A DNA stretch of 64,000 nt, taken from the NCBI RefSeq assembly GCF_014650995.1, contig NZ_BMWA01000030.1, positions 41,737 to 105,736 of the forward strand, in the 5' to 3' direction. Positions 7,213 through 16,280 of this stretch are shown in pieces; position 1 is the stretch's first letter; every line of letters starts with the position of its first letter. This DNA comes from Streptomyces viridiviolaceus. Lineage in GTDB: Bacteria > Actinomycetota > Actinomycetes > Streptomycetales > Streptomycetaceae. The translations under genes were made by a program, and so were the position numbers. Under the pieces are notes generated by a model. The model was not told the DNA's origin, did no database searches, and worked only from the letters and a program-made list of their open reading frames with translations.

Positions 7213-9624
7213 TCAGACCGGCTCACCCTCAGGGTTCAGCTGTTCGCACCAGATGGTCTTGCCTTCCCTCGTCTGGCGAGTGCCCCAACGCTGAGTGAGC
7301 TGGGCCACCATCTGAAGACCACGTCCTCCCTCGTCGAAGAGCCGTGCGCGGCGCATGTGTGGGGCGGTGTTACTGGCGTCGGAGACCTCGCAGATGAGCG
7401 TTCGGTCCCGGATCAGTCGCAGTTGTATGGGGGCATGGCCGTACTTGATGGCGTTGGTGACCAGCTCACTCACCACCAGTTCGGTCACGAAATCCGCTGC
7501 CTCGAGCTCCCAAGAAGCAAGTTGGCGCGTGACCCAGGCGCGGGCTTTGGCTACGGCTGCTTCCTCGGCAGGTATGTCCAGGCTCGCGACCTGGTCTACA
7601 TCGAGTGCCCGGGTACAGGCGATCAGCAAGGCGACGTCGTCGAGGACCTGGTCGGGCAACAGGTCCTCGAGCACGCTGTCGCACAATGCCTCTGGCGAGG
7701 GGACGGGCTTGGTGAGCGCGCGCTGCAGCCGTTCATACCCGTCGTCCCCCGTGCGAGAGTCGACCAAGCCATCGGTGTAGAGGACGAGCAGGCTTCCCTC
7801 GGGGAGGGTGATCACGCTGGGTTCGAAAGGCAGATAACCCAGGCCGAGCGGAGGGCCCGGGGCGAGTTCGAGGAGTTCGACGGCGCCGTCCGGTGTGACC
7901 ACGGCCGGCGGCGGATGTCCGGCACAGGCCATGGAACAGCGTCGGGAGACCGGATCGTAGATGGCGTACAGGCATGTGGCGCCGAGTTCGGCAGCGTCGT
8001 TGTCCGGATCCTCTCGCTCTTCGGAGAGATGAGCGACCAGGTCATCGAGGTGGGTGAGCAGCTCGTCGGGAGGCAGATCCACGTCGCTGAGGGTGCGCAC
8101 CGCAGTCCGTAGTCGACCCATGGTGGCAGCGGCGGTGATGCCGTGACCGACGACGTCGCCGACGACCAAGCCAACCCGCGCGCCCGAGAGGGGGATGACA
8201 TCGAACCAGTCGCCGCCGAGGCCGCTCTGGCCTCCCGCCGGGAGATATCGAGAAGCGGTCCGCACGGCTGCCTGCGCGTGGCCTCTCTGCGGGAGCACGC
8301 TGTGCTGGAGCGCGAGGGCGGTGGTGCGCTCCCGGGTGAATCGTCGGGCGTTGTCGAGGCAGACAGCGGCTCGTGCGACTAGTTCCTCCGCCAGGAGCCG
8401 GTCTTCGTCGGTGAATGGGTCAGCAGATCGCCTGTAGAAGATGGCGATGCCGAGGGTCATTCCGCGTGCCCGTACGGGGACACCCATGATCGATTGAAGT
8501 GCGTATTTCTGGAGTCTGGCCGCACGCTCGGGGTCCTCGGTCAGCCAGGACCGCACTTCGGTGTCTGCCAGTCGGAGCAGGGCCGACCGGCCGGTCGCCA
8601 TGCAGCGCACCGGGGGTGAATCGGCGGGGTAGATGTCCACGTCGCCGGGCCGGTGAATCAATTCGGGTGCCAGGTCGAAGGCGGACTGGTTTGCCACTCG
8701 ACGTAGGGCCACTGATCCGGTGAACGGACCGGGCTCGTCACCATTGAGCAGGGTCTCCAGCAAGTCGACGGAGGCCAGGTCGGCTATCCGGGGAACAGCT
8801 ACGTCGGCGAGTTCCTGAGCCGTGTGCATCACGTCTAGGGTGGTGCCGATCCGTGTGCTCGCCTCGTTGAGAATGATGAGCCGTTCTCGAGCCTTGTGCC
8901 GATTGGTTACGTCGGTCACCGTCGCACAGAGGCCGAGGACCTGCCCGTAGGAGTCCTGCAAAGTCGAAGCCGAGGCGGAGAAGACGTGTTCGCGATGGGG
9001 GTCGGCGGGAACGCGGCCGTGGAGCTCCTCGTCGAATGCGGGCTCTCCCGTCGCGATCACCTGGCGCATGCGTCGTTCCCACGCCTCGGCATGGAGTCCG
9101 GGCAGGGCTTGTGACAGCCTCTTCCCTTGGCGATCTGCCTGCGAGGCCCCCGTGAGCTGAGTCATCGCGGAGTTCTGCTGCACTTGACGCAGGTCCGTGT
9201 CGAACACGGTCACCGCTATTGGTGAACGGGTGAGCAGCCAGTCGAGCAGAGCTGCCCCAATCTCTTGCGGAAGGAGTTGCCCCGGGACCGACATCAGCAG
9301 GACCCATTGGGACCGTCCGTCGCGGTCTGAAAATCGTCGGCCCATGCCCTGTAGACGAAGCGGACGGCCGTCTCCACACCGCGCCGACAGCTCTCCCTGC
9401 CAATCGTCCTGCCCCAATGGGAGGGTCCAGAATGGTGAGCCGGCCGTCCAGAGGAACAGCTCATCGGCCCGGTGGCCCAGAATCTCTTCGGCGCCACAGG
9501 CGAGCAGTCGCTCGGCGTCCCGGCTCCATCCAGTCACAGTGCCTTGCTCGTCGACGATCGCGATGGCCCGCCCACCATCCGTGCTGGGAGCCTGCCGGAG
9601 CGGAGGGGCTTCGTCAGAATCCAT
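7213..9624 (-). CDS. PAS-PAS-GAF-SpoIIE phosphatase with C-terminal HATPase domain
   Basis: 803-residue signalling protein. Domains in order: PAS at about 15-115, a second PAS at 130-245, GAF at about 255-425, a SpoIIE/RsbU-type PP2C phosphatase at about 440-640 (GGDWFDVIPL, VVGDVVGHGITAAATMGRLR, VLYTDGLVDSR) and an anti-sigma-like HATPase_c_2 at about 690-795 (ELVVSELVTNAIKYG and GGRGLQMVAQL). Such proteins combine a phosphatase that reactivates anti-anti-sigma factors with a kinase that inactivates them. Soluble; no membrane segment. Streptomyces carry dozens of these, so a specific partner cannot be assigned. No anti-anti-sigma gene is adjacent. Confidence 0.92.
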   Translation of the reverse strand: MDSDEAPPLRQAPSTDGGRAIAIVDEQGTVTGWSRDAERLLACGAEEILGHRADELFLWTAGSPFWTLPLGQDDWQGELSARCGDGRPLRLQGMGRRFSDRDGRSQWVLLMSVPGQLLPQEIGAALLDWLLTRSPIAVTVFDTDLRQVQQNSAMTQLTGASQADRQGKRLSQALPGLHAEAWERRMRQVIATGEPAFDEELHGRVPADPHREHVFSASASTLQDSYGQVLGLCATVTDVTNRHKARERLIILNEASTRIGTTLDVMHTAQELADVAVPRIADLASVDLLETLLNGDEPGPFTGSVALRRVANQSAFDLAPELIHRPGDVDIYPADSPPVRCMATGRSALLRLADTEVRSWLTEDPERAARLQKYALQSIMGVPVRARGMTLGIAIFYRRSADPFTDEDRLLAEELVARAAVCLDNARRFTRERTTALALQHSVLPQRGHAQAAVRTASRYLPAGGQSGLGGDWFDVIPLSGARVGLVVGDVVGHGITAAATMGRLRTAVRTLSDVDLPPDELLTHLDDLVAHLSEEREDPDNDAAELGATCLYAIYDPVSRRCSMACAGHPPPAVVTPDGAVELLELAPGPPLGLGYLPFEPSVITLPEGSLLVLYTDGLVDSRTGDDGYERLQRALTKPVPSPEALCDSVLEDLLPDQVLDDVALLIACTRALDVDQVASLDIPAEEAAVAKARAWVTRQLASWELEAADFVTELVVSELVTNAIKYGHAPIQLRLIRDRTLICEVSDASNTAPHMRRARLFDEGGRGLQMVAQLTQRWGTRQTREGKTIWCEQLNPEGEPV

Positions 9625-9861
9625 GGCACTACGTCCTACTCTGGATCACTGCCAGATCCAGTATGCGCCCACCCTCAGACCGGGCGCCAATTGCAATGCG
9701 CACCGGCCGGTTGCGGAGAGTGTCGCTTCTTCCGTCAGTCACGGATTCCCGTCGAAGATGAGCGATGCACCGGGATCGGCAGCGGGTGCAGGGCTGCGTA
9801 CGGCCGTCGGGATGGTGGCAGGGAACGCTGTCCTGTCCGGTTTCACCTGATGACGCAGGAA

Positions 9862-10527
9862 TCAGTTCTTTGGGCCTTGGAGTGCGCTGGCCGGGCCCTG
9901 CTGCCTCAGGACCGCGGCGATCTGGTCATGCGGCACGGCGCCATCGCGCAGGATGACGGGGTTATCACCCTTAGTCACGTCCACGATGGTGGAGGGACGG
10001 TTCCTGGTCGTACCGCCGTCGAGGTAGACGCGCACGGCGGCACCGAAGTAGGTGCATGCCTGTTCGGCAGTGGTCGCCGGCGGATGGCCTGTGAGGTTGG
10101 CGCTGGACTGAGCTAGGGGGCCGGTTTTGCGGAGCAGTTCGAGCGCGACCGGGTGCTGAGGCATGCGAACCATGACGGTCCCATGCGTCTGCCCGAGGTC
10201 GCAGGTCAGGGAGGCAGCAGCAGGCACGACCAGGGAGAGGGCGCCGGGCCAGAATGCATCGATCAGCTGGCGGCCAGCTGGCGGCACGTGGGCTGCCAGA
10301 GCGTCCAGGGCGGTTGGGTCCCCCACCAAGACGGAGGCGGGTTTGTCACCGCCGCGGTGCTTGGCAGCCAGCAGCGCGTGAACGGCCTTCTCATTGAAGG
10401 CGTCGGCACCGACCGCGTACAGGGTGTCCGTGGGGAAGACAACCAGTTCGCCAGCGCGGAGCATGTCAGCGGCATACGCAAGGCCGGTACGCCTGGTCTG
10501 GGTGTCCTGACAGTCGTGTAGGTACAT
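9862..10527 (-). CDS. YrdC/Sua5-like (TsaC-type) domain protein
   Basis: 221 residues from the ATG at 10527 (MYLHD), which has GGGAG at good spacing; the frame extends 21 codons further upstream without a site. YrdC-fold features: ELVVFPTDTLYAVG, KHRGGDKP (the KxR ATP-binding segment) and SSANLTGHPP (the SxN motif). The housekeeping enzyme makes threonylcarbamoyl-AMP for tRNA t6A. A paralogue beside an isochorismatase-like gene is more likely to be accessory, for example a carbamoyl-adenylate-forming enzyme. It lacks the C-terminal Sua5 domain. Follows the isochorismatase-like gene by 117 bp on the same strand. Confidence 0.8.
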   Translation of the reverse strand: MYLHDCQDTQTRRTGLAYAADMLRAGELVVFPTDTLYAVGADAFNEKAVHALLAAKHRGGDKPASVLVGDPTALDALAAHVPPAGRQLIDAFWPGALSLVVPAAASLTCDLGQTHGTVMVRMPQHPVALELLRKTGPLAQSSANLTGHPPATTAEQACTYFGAAVRVYLDGGTTRNRPSTIVDVTKGDNPVILRDGAVPHDQIAAVLRQQGPASALQGPKN

Positions 10528-10644
10528 GGCTTGTTTTCTCCCGAGTAACTTACTGGCTGTACTACCTGCCGGTGCCGGCGGCGCTTCCAACGTGCGGGAT
10601 TCTGCCGCCGGCGCGGTCAGGGCGGCATCGGCGCAGTGTCTATG

Positions 10645-11349
10645 TCAGACAGCACTCGCGGCTTCGGGGTCGGACTGCATCGGGTCCGCGGGCAGTGCCC
10701 CTGTTGGGGCGGGATCATCATCCGCGTGCTGCGGCGACTGGGAGGCCAAGCGGATAGCGGCTTCGAAGGCCGACAGGTCGAGGATGTCGGCGTGCATCGG
10801 GATGACGGAGCGCATCAGCATCTCATGGAGTTGCGGGTCTCCGTCGGCGCAGACATCCCTCAGGACGAACAGACGGTAGTCGCGGTCGGCAGCGTCCCGC
10901 ACGGTGGACAGAACGACGCCGCGGGTGAAGACGCCGGCGAGCACCAGGGTGTCGATGCCCTGTTCTTGCAGCAGCTGGTGGAGTGCGGTGGTACTGAAGG
11001 CGCTCACGCGGTTCTTGGTGATGGTGAGTGCGCGTCCACTCTTCCGTAACAAGTGGTGGACTTCCGTATCTGGTGATCCCTCGGCCAGAGCTGCGGCCTT
11101 GGCTAGGGGGGCGAAAACCTTGTTGTGCGCTGGGACGGCGGCGTGGTCCTGAGGCGTGAAGGCCACGCGCACGTGTATCTCCAGGACGCCCGCCGCCAAC
11201 GCCGCCCTCTGGGCGCGCTGGGCGCGCTCGAGGAGCCTGTCCGGCTCGGGGACACCCTCCAGCAGTGAGTCCTGGAAGTCCATGATCAGGAGCGCGGTCC
11301 GGCTCGGTACCAGTGTGGGGGTCTTGCTCGCCAAGGGGTTCCTTCTCAA
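10645..11349 (-). CDS. isochorismatase-family protein lacking the usual catalytic Cys
   Basis: 234 residues with the isochorismatase/cysteine hydrolase fold. The catalytic Asp is visible as Asp24 (LLIMDFQD) and the Lys as Lys112 (TKNRVSAF). The nucleophile loop reads LVLAGVFTRGVVLSTVRDA, with Val where cysteine hydrolases have Cys. True isochorismatases and one actinobacterial subgroup also lack this Cys, so this need not mean decay. The Pro/Asp-rich C-terminal tail of about 30 residues is probably disordered. It diverges from the MarR/MFS pair across a perfect inverted repeat. Confidence 0.82.
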   Translation of the reverse strand: MRRNPLASKTPTLVPSRTALLIMDFQDSLLEGVPEPDRLLERAQRAQRAALAAGVLEIHVRVAFTPQDHAAVPAHNKVFAPLAKAAALAEGSPDTEVHHLLRKSGRALTITKNRVSAFSTTALHQLLQEQGIDTLVLAGVFTRGVVLSTVRDAADRDYRLFVLRDVCADGDPQLHEMLMRSVIPMHADILDLSAFEAAIRLASQSPQHADDDPAPTGALPADPMQSDPEAASAV

Positions 11350-11401
11350 AGGGGTGGCTTGTGCTCCGTAGTTGGCGGCAGCTCCTTCCCATGGGCTACC
11401 G

Positions 11402-11440
11402 GTTTACTACAGCGCTGGACAATCCTGTAGTGTAGTAAAC
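11402..11440. promoter_or_regulatory. MarR-type operator in divergent promoter
   Basis: Perfect inverted repeat GTTTACTACA (11402-11411) and TGTAGTAAAC (11431-11440) with a 19-bp spacer. The right arm overlaps a further TGTAG half. It sits 3 bp before the MarR-type coding start and 52 bp upstream of the isochorismatase-like gene, so it could control both directions. Confidence 0.65.
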
Positions 11441-11443
11441 GTG

Positions 11444-11949
11444 ATGAGTGATGACCAACTCAGCTGGCTGAACTCCGACGGACTGCGGGCCTTTCACGCC
11501 CTAATCGTGCGTGGGAGTCGGTGACGGCCCGCCTTGGCTGCGGCCTGGAACCCGAGACGGGGCTGCCCCGCAGCTGCTACATCGCGATCCTCTGGCGGCT
11601 GCGCCGTGCTCCGGGCCGGGCTCTTCGGACGAGTCGGCTGGCGGAGACGGCGCGCTCCAGGCGCAGCCGGATCACCCACGCCATCGAACGACTCGAGAAG
11701 GCCGATCTGGTCCGCCGAAAAGCCCCGAAGGCCACTTGCGTGGCTGGCTGGCCGTGCTCACGCCGGCAGAGCTTCAGCAGGCGGAACGGACCGCGCCGGG
11801 TCTACACGTGCTGCGTTGGCGAACAAGTGCTCGGCCCGCTCAGTGCGCAGCAGCGCGCCCAGCTCACCGCTGTCGGCGAGGCTCTGCTCGCCCGTCTCGA
11901 CCCCGAGGCGCTGCCCGGCGCCAGTGACAAAGAAGGGAGGACGCATTGA
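11444..11949 (+). pseudogene. MarR-family regulator, frameshifted
   Basis: The reading moves between frames. ATG at 11444 gives MSDDQLSWLNSDGLRAF and stops at 11524. A second frame from about 11521 carries the winged helix (LPRSCYIAILWRLRRAPGRA, SRITHAIERLEKADLVRRK). The wing continuation WLAVLTPAELQQAERTAPGLH lies in a third frame at about 11735-11815. The C-terminal helix (GPLSAQQRAQLTAVGEALLARL) returns to the second frame. At least three indels are needed, so it is a decayed gene or a run of sequencing errors. The reading order and neighbouring MFS gene are those of an intact MarR-exporter operon. Confidence 0.75.
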
Positions 11950-13436
11950 CGACCCCCACCCCCACCACCAACCGGACCCCCGCCCCGGCCACCCGGCCCG
12001 GAGCCGGCCCCGAAGACCAGGGACGCTTGTGGCAAGTGCAACTCGTCGCCGGGCTCGGCGGTTTCCTGGCTAGCGTGAACACCTCCACCATGGACGTCGC
12101 CCTGCCCACCGTCAGCCGTCACTTCGGCGCATCGGCCTCTGGCGCCTCGTGGACCTTGCTCTCCTACATGCTGGTGACCACCGTCCTGGTGTTCGTCTTC
12201 GGACGGGTCACCGACATGATCGGCCGACGCCGCATGTACGTGGGCGGCATCAGCCTGCTTACAGTCGGCAGCCTGCTGTGCGGGTTGGCGCCGAGCATCG
12301 TCTGGTTGATCGTCTTCCGCTGTGTGCAGGCCGTCGGAGCCGCGGCCCTGCTGTGCAACATCACCGCGCTGATCACCGACGCGTTCCCCGCCAGGAAGCT
12401 GGCGACCGCGCTGGGAATCAACGCCACGATCTCCGCACTCGCCCAGGTCATCGGTCCGGCCTTGGGCGGAGCTCTGGCCTCGGGCCTGGGCTGGCGCGCG
12501 GTGTTCTGGTTCAACGTGCCGATCGGCCTGGTAGGCCTGATATGGGCCTGCCTGAACCTCCGTCCCGGAGCCGCACGCGCCAGCGGCGAGTCCTTCGACT
12601 ACCTCGGTGCCGTCTTGTCCACCCTGGCCCTGGGCGGTCTGATTCTGGCCCTCTCTGAAGGCGGGGCACTCGGCTGGACCAGCCCTTCGGTCCTCATTGG
12701 CGTAGCACTCTTCCTCCTCCTCAGCCCCGTCTTTCTCGCCGTGCAGGCCCGGCGCCGCCACCCTTTGCTGGATCTCTCCCTGTTCACCGACCGGGCCCGC
12801 TGCATGGCCTATGTGGCACTGTTCCTGATGGCGATGGCCTACTTCGCCGTGGTGCTGCTGATGTCGCTGTACCTCCAGGCAGCCGCGGGCATGGCCCCCT
12901 ACCAGGCCGGACTGCATGTTCTGTACGTGGCGCTGGCCATGGCCGCTACCGCTCCGGCTGCCGGCAGACTCAGTGGCCGCTTCAGCGCCCGAGCCCTGGC
13001 CAGCACCGGCCTGGCCCTGTCCGCAGCCGGGTTGTTCTCTCTCGCTGCCACGATCGGACCTCGGATGAACGGAATCCTCTTCGCAGTCTGCCTGATGTCC
13101 GTGGGCGCGGGAGTGGGGCTGTTTATGACCCCCAACACCAGTGCCATCATGGGGTCCGTGCCCGCCGAACGGCGCGGCATCACTAACGGTGTACGTCAGA
13201 CTGTTCAGAACGCCGGCTACGCCGTCAGCACCGCCCTGGCCCTGGCGATCGCTACTGGCGGCCTGCCCGCCCCGGCCAAGGAGGCTGCCTACGCCGGCAC
13301 CGTCTCCGCTCTCGGCCCTCACACTCTGCGCGCCCTCACCCACAGTTACCAGTGGGCTTTGCTGGCCCTCGCCACCACGTGCGTCCTAGGGCTTATCGCC
13401 TCGCTCTGTCGTGGACGCAGCAACCCCGCCCGCTGA
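11946..13436 (+). CDS. DHA2-family MFS multidrug exporter
   Basis: 496-residue integral membrane protein with about 14 predicted helices, DHA2 (EmrB/QacA-like) proton antiporter. Motif A FGRVTDMIGRRRMYV follows helix 2; the helix-5 region shows GPALGGALASGLGWRAVFWFNVPIG. The start is the TTG at 11946, with GGGAGG seven bases upstream and overlapping the MarR stop by four bases, so translation was coupled to the regulator. A 14-bp-stem hairpin follows the stop. Substrate unknown; with the regulator broken the exporter may be constitutive. Confidence 0.9.
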   Translation: MTTPTPTTNRTPAPATRPGAGPEDQGRLWQVQLVAGLGGFLASVNTSTMDVALPTVSRHFGASASGASWTLLSYMLVTTVLVFVFGRVTDMIGRRRMYVGGISLLTVGSLLCGLAPSIVWLIVFRCVQAVGAAALLCNITALITDAFPARKLATALGINATISALAQVIGPALGGALASGLGWRAVFWFNVPIGLVGLIWACLNLRPGAARASGESFDYLGAVLSTLALGGLILALSEGGALGWTSPSVLIGVALFLLLSPVFLAVQARRRHPLLDLSLFTDRARCMAYVALFLMAMAYFAVVLLMSLYLQAAAGMAPYQAGLHVLYVALAMAATAPAAGRLSGRFSARALASTGLALSAAGLFSLAATIGPRMNGILFAVCLMSVGAGVGLFMTPNTSAIMGSVPAERRGITNGVRQTVQNAGYAVSTALALAIATGGLPAPAKEAAYAGTVSALGPHTLRALTHSYQWALLALATTCVLGLIASLCRGRSNPAR

Positions 13437-13476
13437 GAGGGAGAGCCATCGCGCCCACATGAACAAGCCGTGATCG

Positions 13477-13516
13477 AAGCCGGCAGCCGGCAGACGCTTC
13501 CTCCGGCTGCCGGCTT
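13477..13516 (+). terminator. hairpin after MFS gene
   Basis: Inverted repeat AAGCCGGCAGCCGG (13477-13490) and CCGGCTGCCGGCTT (13503-13516), perfect 14-bp stem with a 12-base loop, 40 bp after the MFS stop codon. Rho-independent type without a strong T-run. Confidence 0.7.
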
Positions 13517-13728
13517 CTCCGGGTCCTCCCCTCCAGAGCTGGTCTAGCGGCTCAACCGTCAACGCGTCAGTCAGTGCGGCAGTCGCGGACCATGCGCGCT
13601 CGGCCCTTCGTCAGACAGACGCAACCCCCAGCCCGCCGCCCCGGATCACGATCACCGCGCTGCTGGCCACCTCGGAAGTCGCCCGCCCGGCCATTCCCAG
13701 GGGCCAGACGTCATCCCCCTTGCACAGA

Positions 13729-14206
13729 TCAGTTCTTGGCCTTGATGCCGGGCAGGCGGGAGGCGCCGGAGGGGGTACCCCGCAGTCGGCGCAGCGAGAA
13801 GACGACGTCCTCGGCGGTGACCGGCGTTCCGTCGTGGAACTGCGCGTCCTTGGCGGGGGTGAAGCGCCAGGCCTTCAGGTCGTCCGAGGCCGTCCAGGAG
13901 GACACGAGGCGGGGCAGCGTGTTCGGTTTGGCGCCGGGGATAGTGAGGGTGTCGTAACCAGCGGCAGGAGGAGGTAGTCGCTCTCGTTAGCCTGAGTGCC
14001 GTGCGGGTCACGGGTGATGGCGGTCGCCCGGCCCGAGGGCGCCGACACGCAGTGTGCCACCCGTCTTGGGGCTGGGCCGATGCGTTCTTGGCGGTGTCGG
14101 GGGACGACGTGTCGGCTCCACGGGTGGTCAGCAAGGCTGCCGCGCCCAACTTCGCCGTTCTCGGCGGGGATGCGGTGGAGGCGTGTGTGATCGAGGCAAG
14201 TCCCAA
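13729..14206 (-). pseudogene. family-5 (oligopeptide-type) ABC substrate-binding lipoprotein, degraded
   Basis: Pieces in different minus-strand frames join into the N-terminus of an SBP_bac_5 lipoprotein. They are a hydrophobic leader ending GAAALLTTRGADTSSPD (the lipobox Cys is Arg), GGTLRVGALG, then HGTQANESDYLLLPLV, then DTLTIPGAKPNTLPRLVSSW and WRFTPAKDAQFHDGTPVTAE DVVFSLRRL, ending at a stop at 13729. Only the first fifth of the usual 500-plus residues remains. With at least two frameshifts, a mutated lipobox and the truncation it is non-functional. Confidence 0.72.
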
Positions 14207-14791
14207 AGGGGGCCGTGGGAGGTCTTGAACGTCGGAAAACCGCGGCGGTGTGATCGCCGAGGCTTGTCGGCAGCGGTCCAGGTCAGTCCGCTTCGCGGGC
14301 GGCCGCTTCGAGGGCCTGCCGGAGTTGCCCGACGTCGGGTGCCCCGGCCGGGTTCCGGGGTTGGGGTAGATGCGGCAGGAGAGCGAATGGGCCGCGCTAC
14401 CCGGGTCATCACCGACCAGGCAGGGCCGAGCAGTCCGGCTTGGTGAAGCCGGTGGCGTTCAGCCCTGTGTCGTCCAGTGCCTGCCACAGCCGCTTCTCGG
14501 CGAGCCGCTGGTGGGGGCAGTCGGGCGCCATCGACCTCCGTGCCTCCAAGACCGCGCGTCTGGTGCCGTGCGTGGTATGGGGACGGTTCTCGGCTTCGCC
14601 GCAGAAGGGGCGGGTGAGCTCTGGGCACGGTCGAGCAGGTCGCGGCGGTGTGATGGCCGCGCTGCGGCTGTTCGGCGGGAAGAACACCCCGGAGGAGCAC
14701 GTGGAGGAGGCGGCCCGGCTCAGCAGGGAGGGCGAAGACCCGCCGCCCCCGCACGTCCACTTCTTCTGAGGTGTCGTGGTTCTGGTGCGTT
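14207..14791. other. 585-bp gap with one possible micro-ORF
   Basis: No large gene is supported. The right part holds the 38-codon frame listed separately; the rest shows no ribosome site, hairpin or domain that I can recognise on either strand. Given the dead lipoprotein gene next door it may be a decayed segment. Confidence 0.35.
14653..14769 (+). CDS. possible 38-residue small protein
   Basis: ATG at 14653 to TGA at 14769. Nearly every third codon position is G or C, as in real genes here, and the peptide (FGGKNTPEEHVEEAARLSRE, then GEDPPPPHVHFF) looks protein-like, with an acidic helix and a Pro/His-rich end. No clear ribosome site precedes it. It may be a genuine small gene or the 3' remnant of a lost one. 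Confidence 0.35.
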   Translation: MAALRLFGGKNTPEEHVEEAARLSREGEDPPPPHVHFF

Positions 14792-15616
14792 CTATGCCGT
14801 CGCCGGCGTGGCCGGTGCGGTGCGGGCTGGGCGGAGGAAGAGGAGGAGAACGGGTGTGAGGTAGAGCGCCCAGAACGTGGCTTGCAGCACACTGGGGTCC
14901 GGTTGGAAGTTGAAGATGCCCTTCAGCAGGGCGCCGTACCAGCTGTCCGGCGGGATCGTCGCGCTGATGTCGAACAGGCGGTTGTCCAGGCCAGGCAGGA
15001 TGCTTGCCTCCTGCAGGTCGTGGATGCCGTACGCGAGGACGCCGGCCGCGACCACGACCAGCATGGCGCCGGTCCAGGTGAAGAACTTCGCGAGGTTGAT
15101 CCGCAGCGCACCCCGGTAGAACAGCCAGCCGAGCACGACGGCCGTGAGGAGACCGAGAACGGCGCCGACCAGTGGGCGGACTCCGTCGTCCGTGGCCTGC
15201 ACGGCGGACCAGACGAAGAGCGCGGTCTCCAGGCCCTCGCGTCCCACGGCGAGGAATGCGGTGGCCATCAGCGCGCCGGTGCCGATGGCGAGGGCTTGGT
15301 CCAGCTTTCCGTGCAGCTCGGCCTTCAGGTGCCGGGCGGTGCGGCGCATCCAGAACACCATCCAGGTCACCAGCGCCACGGCGACGATGGACAGACAGCC
15401 GCCGAGTATCTCCTGGGCCTCGAACGTCAACTGCGTGGAGCCGAACTGCAGCACCGCGCCCACGCCCATGCTGAGCGCAACCGCGATACCGACGCCGAGC
15501 CAGATAGGTGGCACCTTGCTCCGGTTGCCGGTCTTGACGAGGTACGCGACGAGGATACAGACGACGAGGCTGGCCTCGAGTCCCTCGCGCAGGCCGATCA
15601 GGTAGTTGGCGAACAC
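14792..15616 (-). CDS. FTR1-family iron permease (EfeU/FtrC-like)
   Basis: 274-residue membrane protein with seven predicted helices. The two iron-binding REGLE motifs are present: LREGLEASLVV near residue 9 and GREGLETALFV near 125. The start is the GTG at 15616 with AAGGAG upstream. The protein moves iron across the membrane, coupled to a periplasmic/extracellular iron-binding partner. It is the third gene of the minus-strand set P19-like, membrane protein, FTR1, behind an iron box, so expression should rise under iron limitation. Confidence 0.92.
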   Translation of the reverse strand: MFANYLIGLREGLEASLVVCILVAYLVKTGNRSKVPPIWLGVGIAVALSMGVGAVLQFGSTQLTFEAQEILGGCLSIVAVALVTWMVFWMRRTARHLKAELHGKLDQALAIGTGALMATAFLAVGREGLETALFVWSAVQATDDGVRPLVGAVLGLLTAVVLGWLFYRGALRINLAKFFTWTGAMLVVVAAGVLAYGIHDLQEASILPGLDNRLFDISATIPPDSWYGALLKGIFNFQPDPSVLQATFWALYLTPVLLLFLRPARTAPATPATA

Positions 15617-15653
15617 ACGGTCTCCTTGTGTGCGGTCGTCAGACGTCGTGAGG

Positions 15654-16277
15654 TCAGGACTGGCTGTTGACGAAGCCGATCAAGGTGGCGCCCCACCAGC
15701 CGAGCTGGCTGACGGTGGCGGCCACACCCGACTGGATCAGCAGGCGCCGAGGTACCCGAGCGTCATCCCGGCACCGGCCGAGGCGCTGCCCGAGCCAGTG
15801 GGCGTACAGGCCGTTGAAGGTGATGGCCAGAACGAGGCCGAGCTTGACGCGGGTCAGGGGCGATGTCAGGTCCGGGTGGAGGAACAGGCCGCTGACGGCT
15901 AGTCCGGCCAGCCCGAGCCAGATCGGCACCTGCAGCCCGCAAGCGGTTTGCAGGACATCGGACAAGCGGCGTCGTCCGAGCAGCCACAGGACGGCGAACC
16001 AGTCGACGGCGAGCACGGAGCCGAACCCGACGACGAGCGCTGTGACATGCAGGAAGCGGGCCGCGAGCTGCAAAGCTGGGTCGGCATGCATGTGGTCGGC
16101 CACCCAGCAGACGGCACCCAGGGCGGCGGAGTTCAGAATCCCCAGGGTGACGAGTGCCCAGACCGCGGTGGGAGGCCGGTCAGGGGCCCCGCCGCCGTTG
16201 GCGGGAGCGGACCGCTCTGATTCCCTGGCGTGCCGGCGAACCAGAGCGGCCGTCGATCTATCGGAGGTCGAGGCCAC
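15654..16277 (-). CDS. membrane protein of iron-uptake operon
   Basis: 207 residues with a polar N-terminal tail of about 35 and then four to five hydrophobic helices (VWALVTLGILNSAALGAVCW, FLHVTALVVGFGSVLAVDWF, IWLGLAGLAVSGLFL and two more). Several His lie near helix ends (DHMHAD, FLHVT, YAHWL), a pattern seen in metal- or haem-binding membrane proteins. GTG start at 16277, three bases after the preceding stop, so translation is coupled. It may support the FTR1 permease, for instance as the electron-transfer member, but I do not recognise a named family. Confidence 0.75.
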   Translation of the reverse strand: MASTSDRSTAALVRRHARESERSAPANGGGAPDRPPTAVWALVTLGILNSAALGAVCWVADHMHADPALQLAARFLHVTALVVGFGSVLAVDWFAVLWLLGRRRLSDVLQTACGLQVPIWLGLAGLAVSGLFLHPDLTSPLTRVKLGLVLAITFNGLYAHWLGQRLGRCRDDARVPRRLLIQSGVAATVSQLGWWGATLIGFVNSQS

Positions 16278-16280
16278 CTG

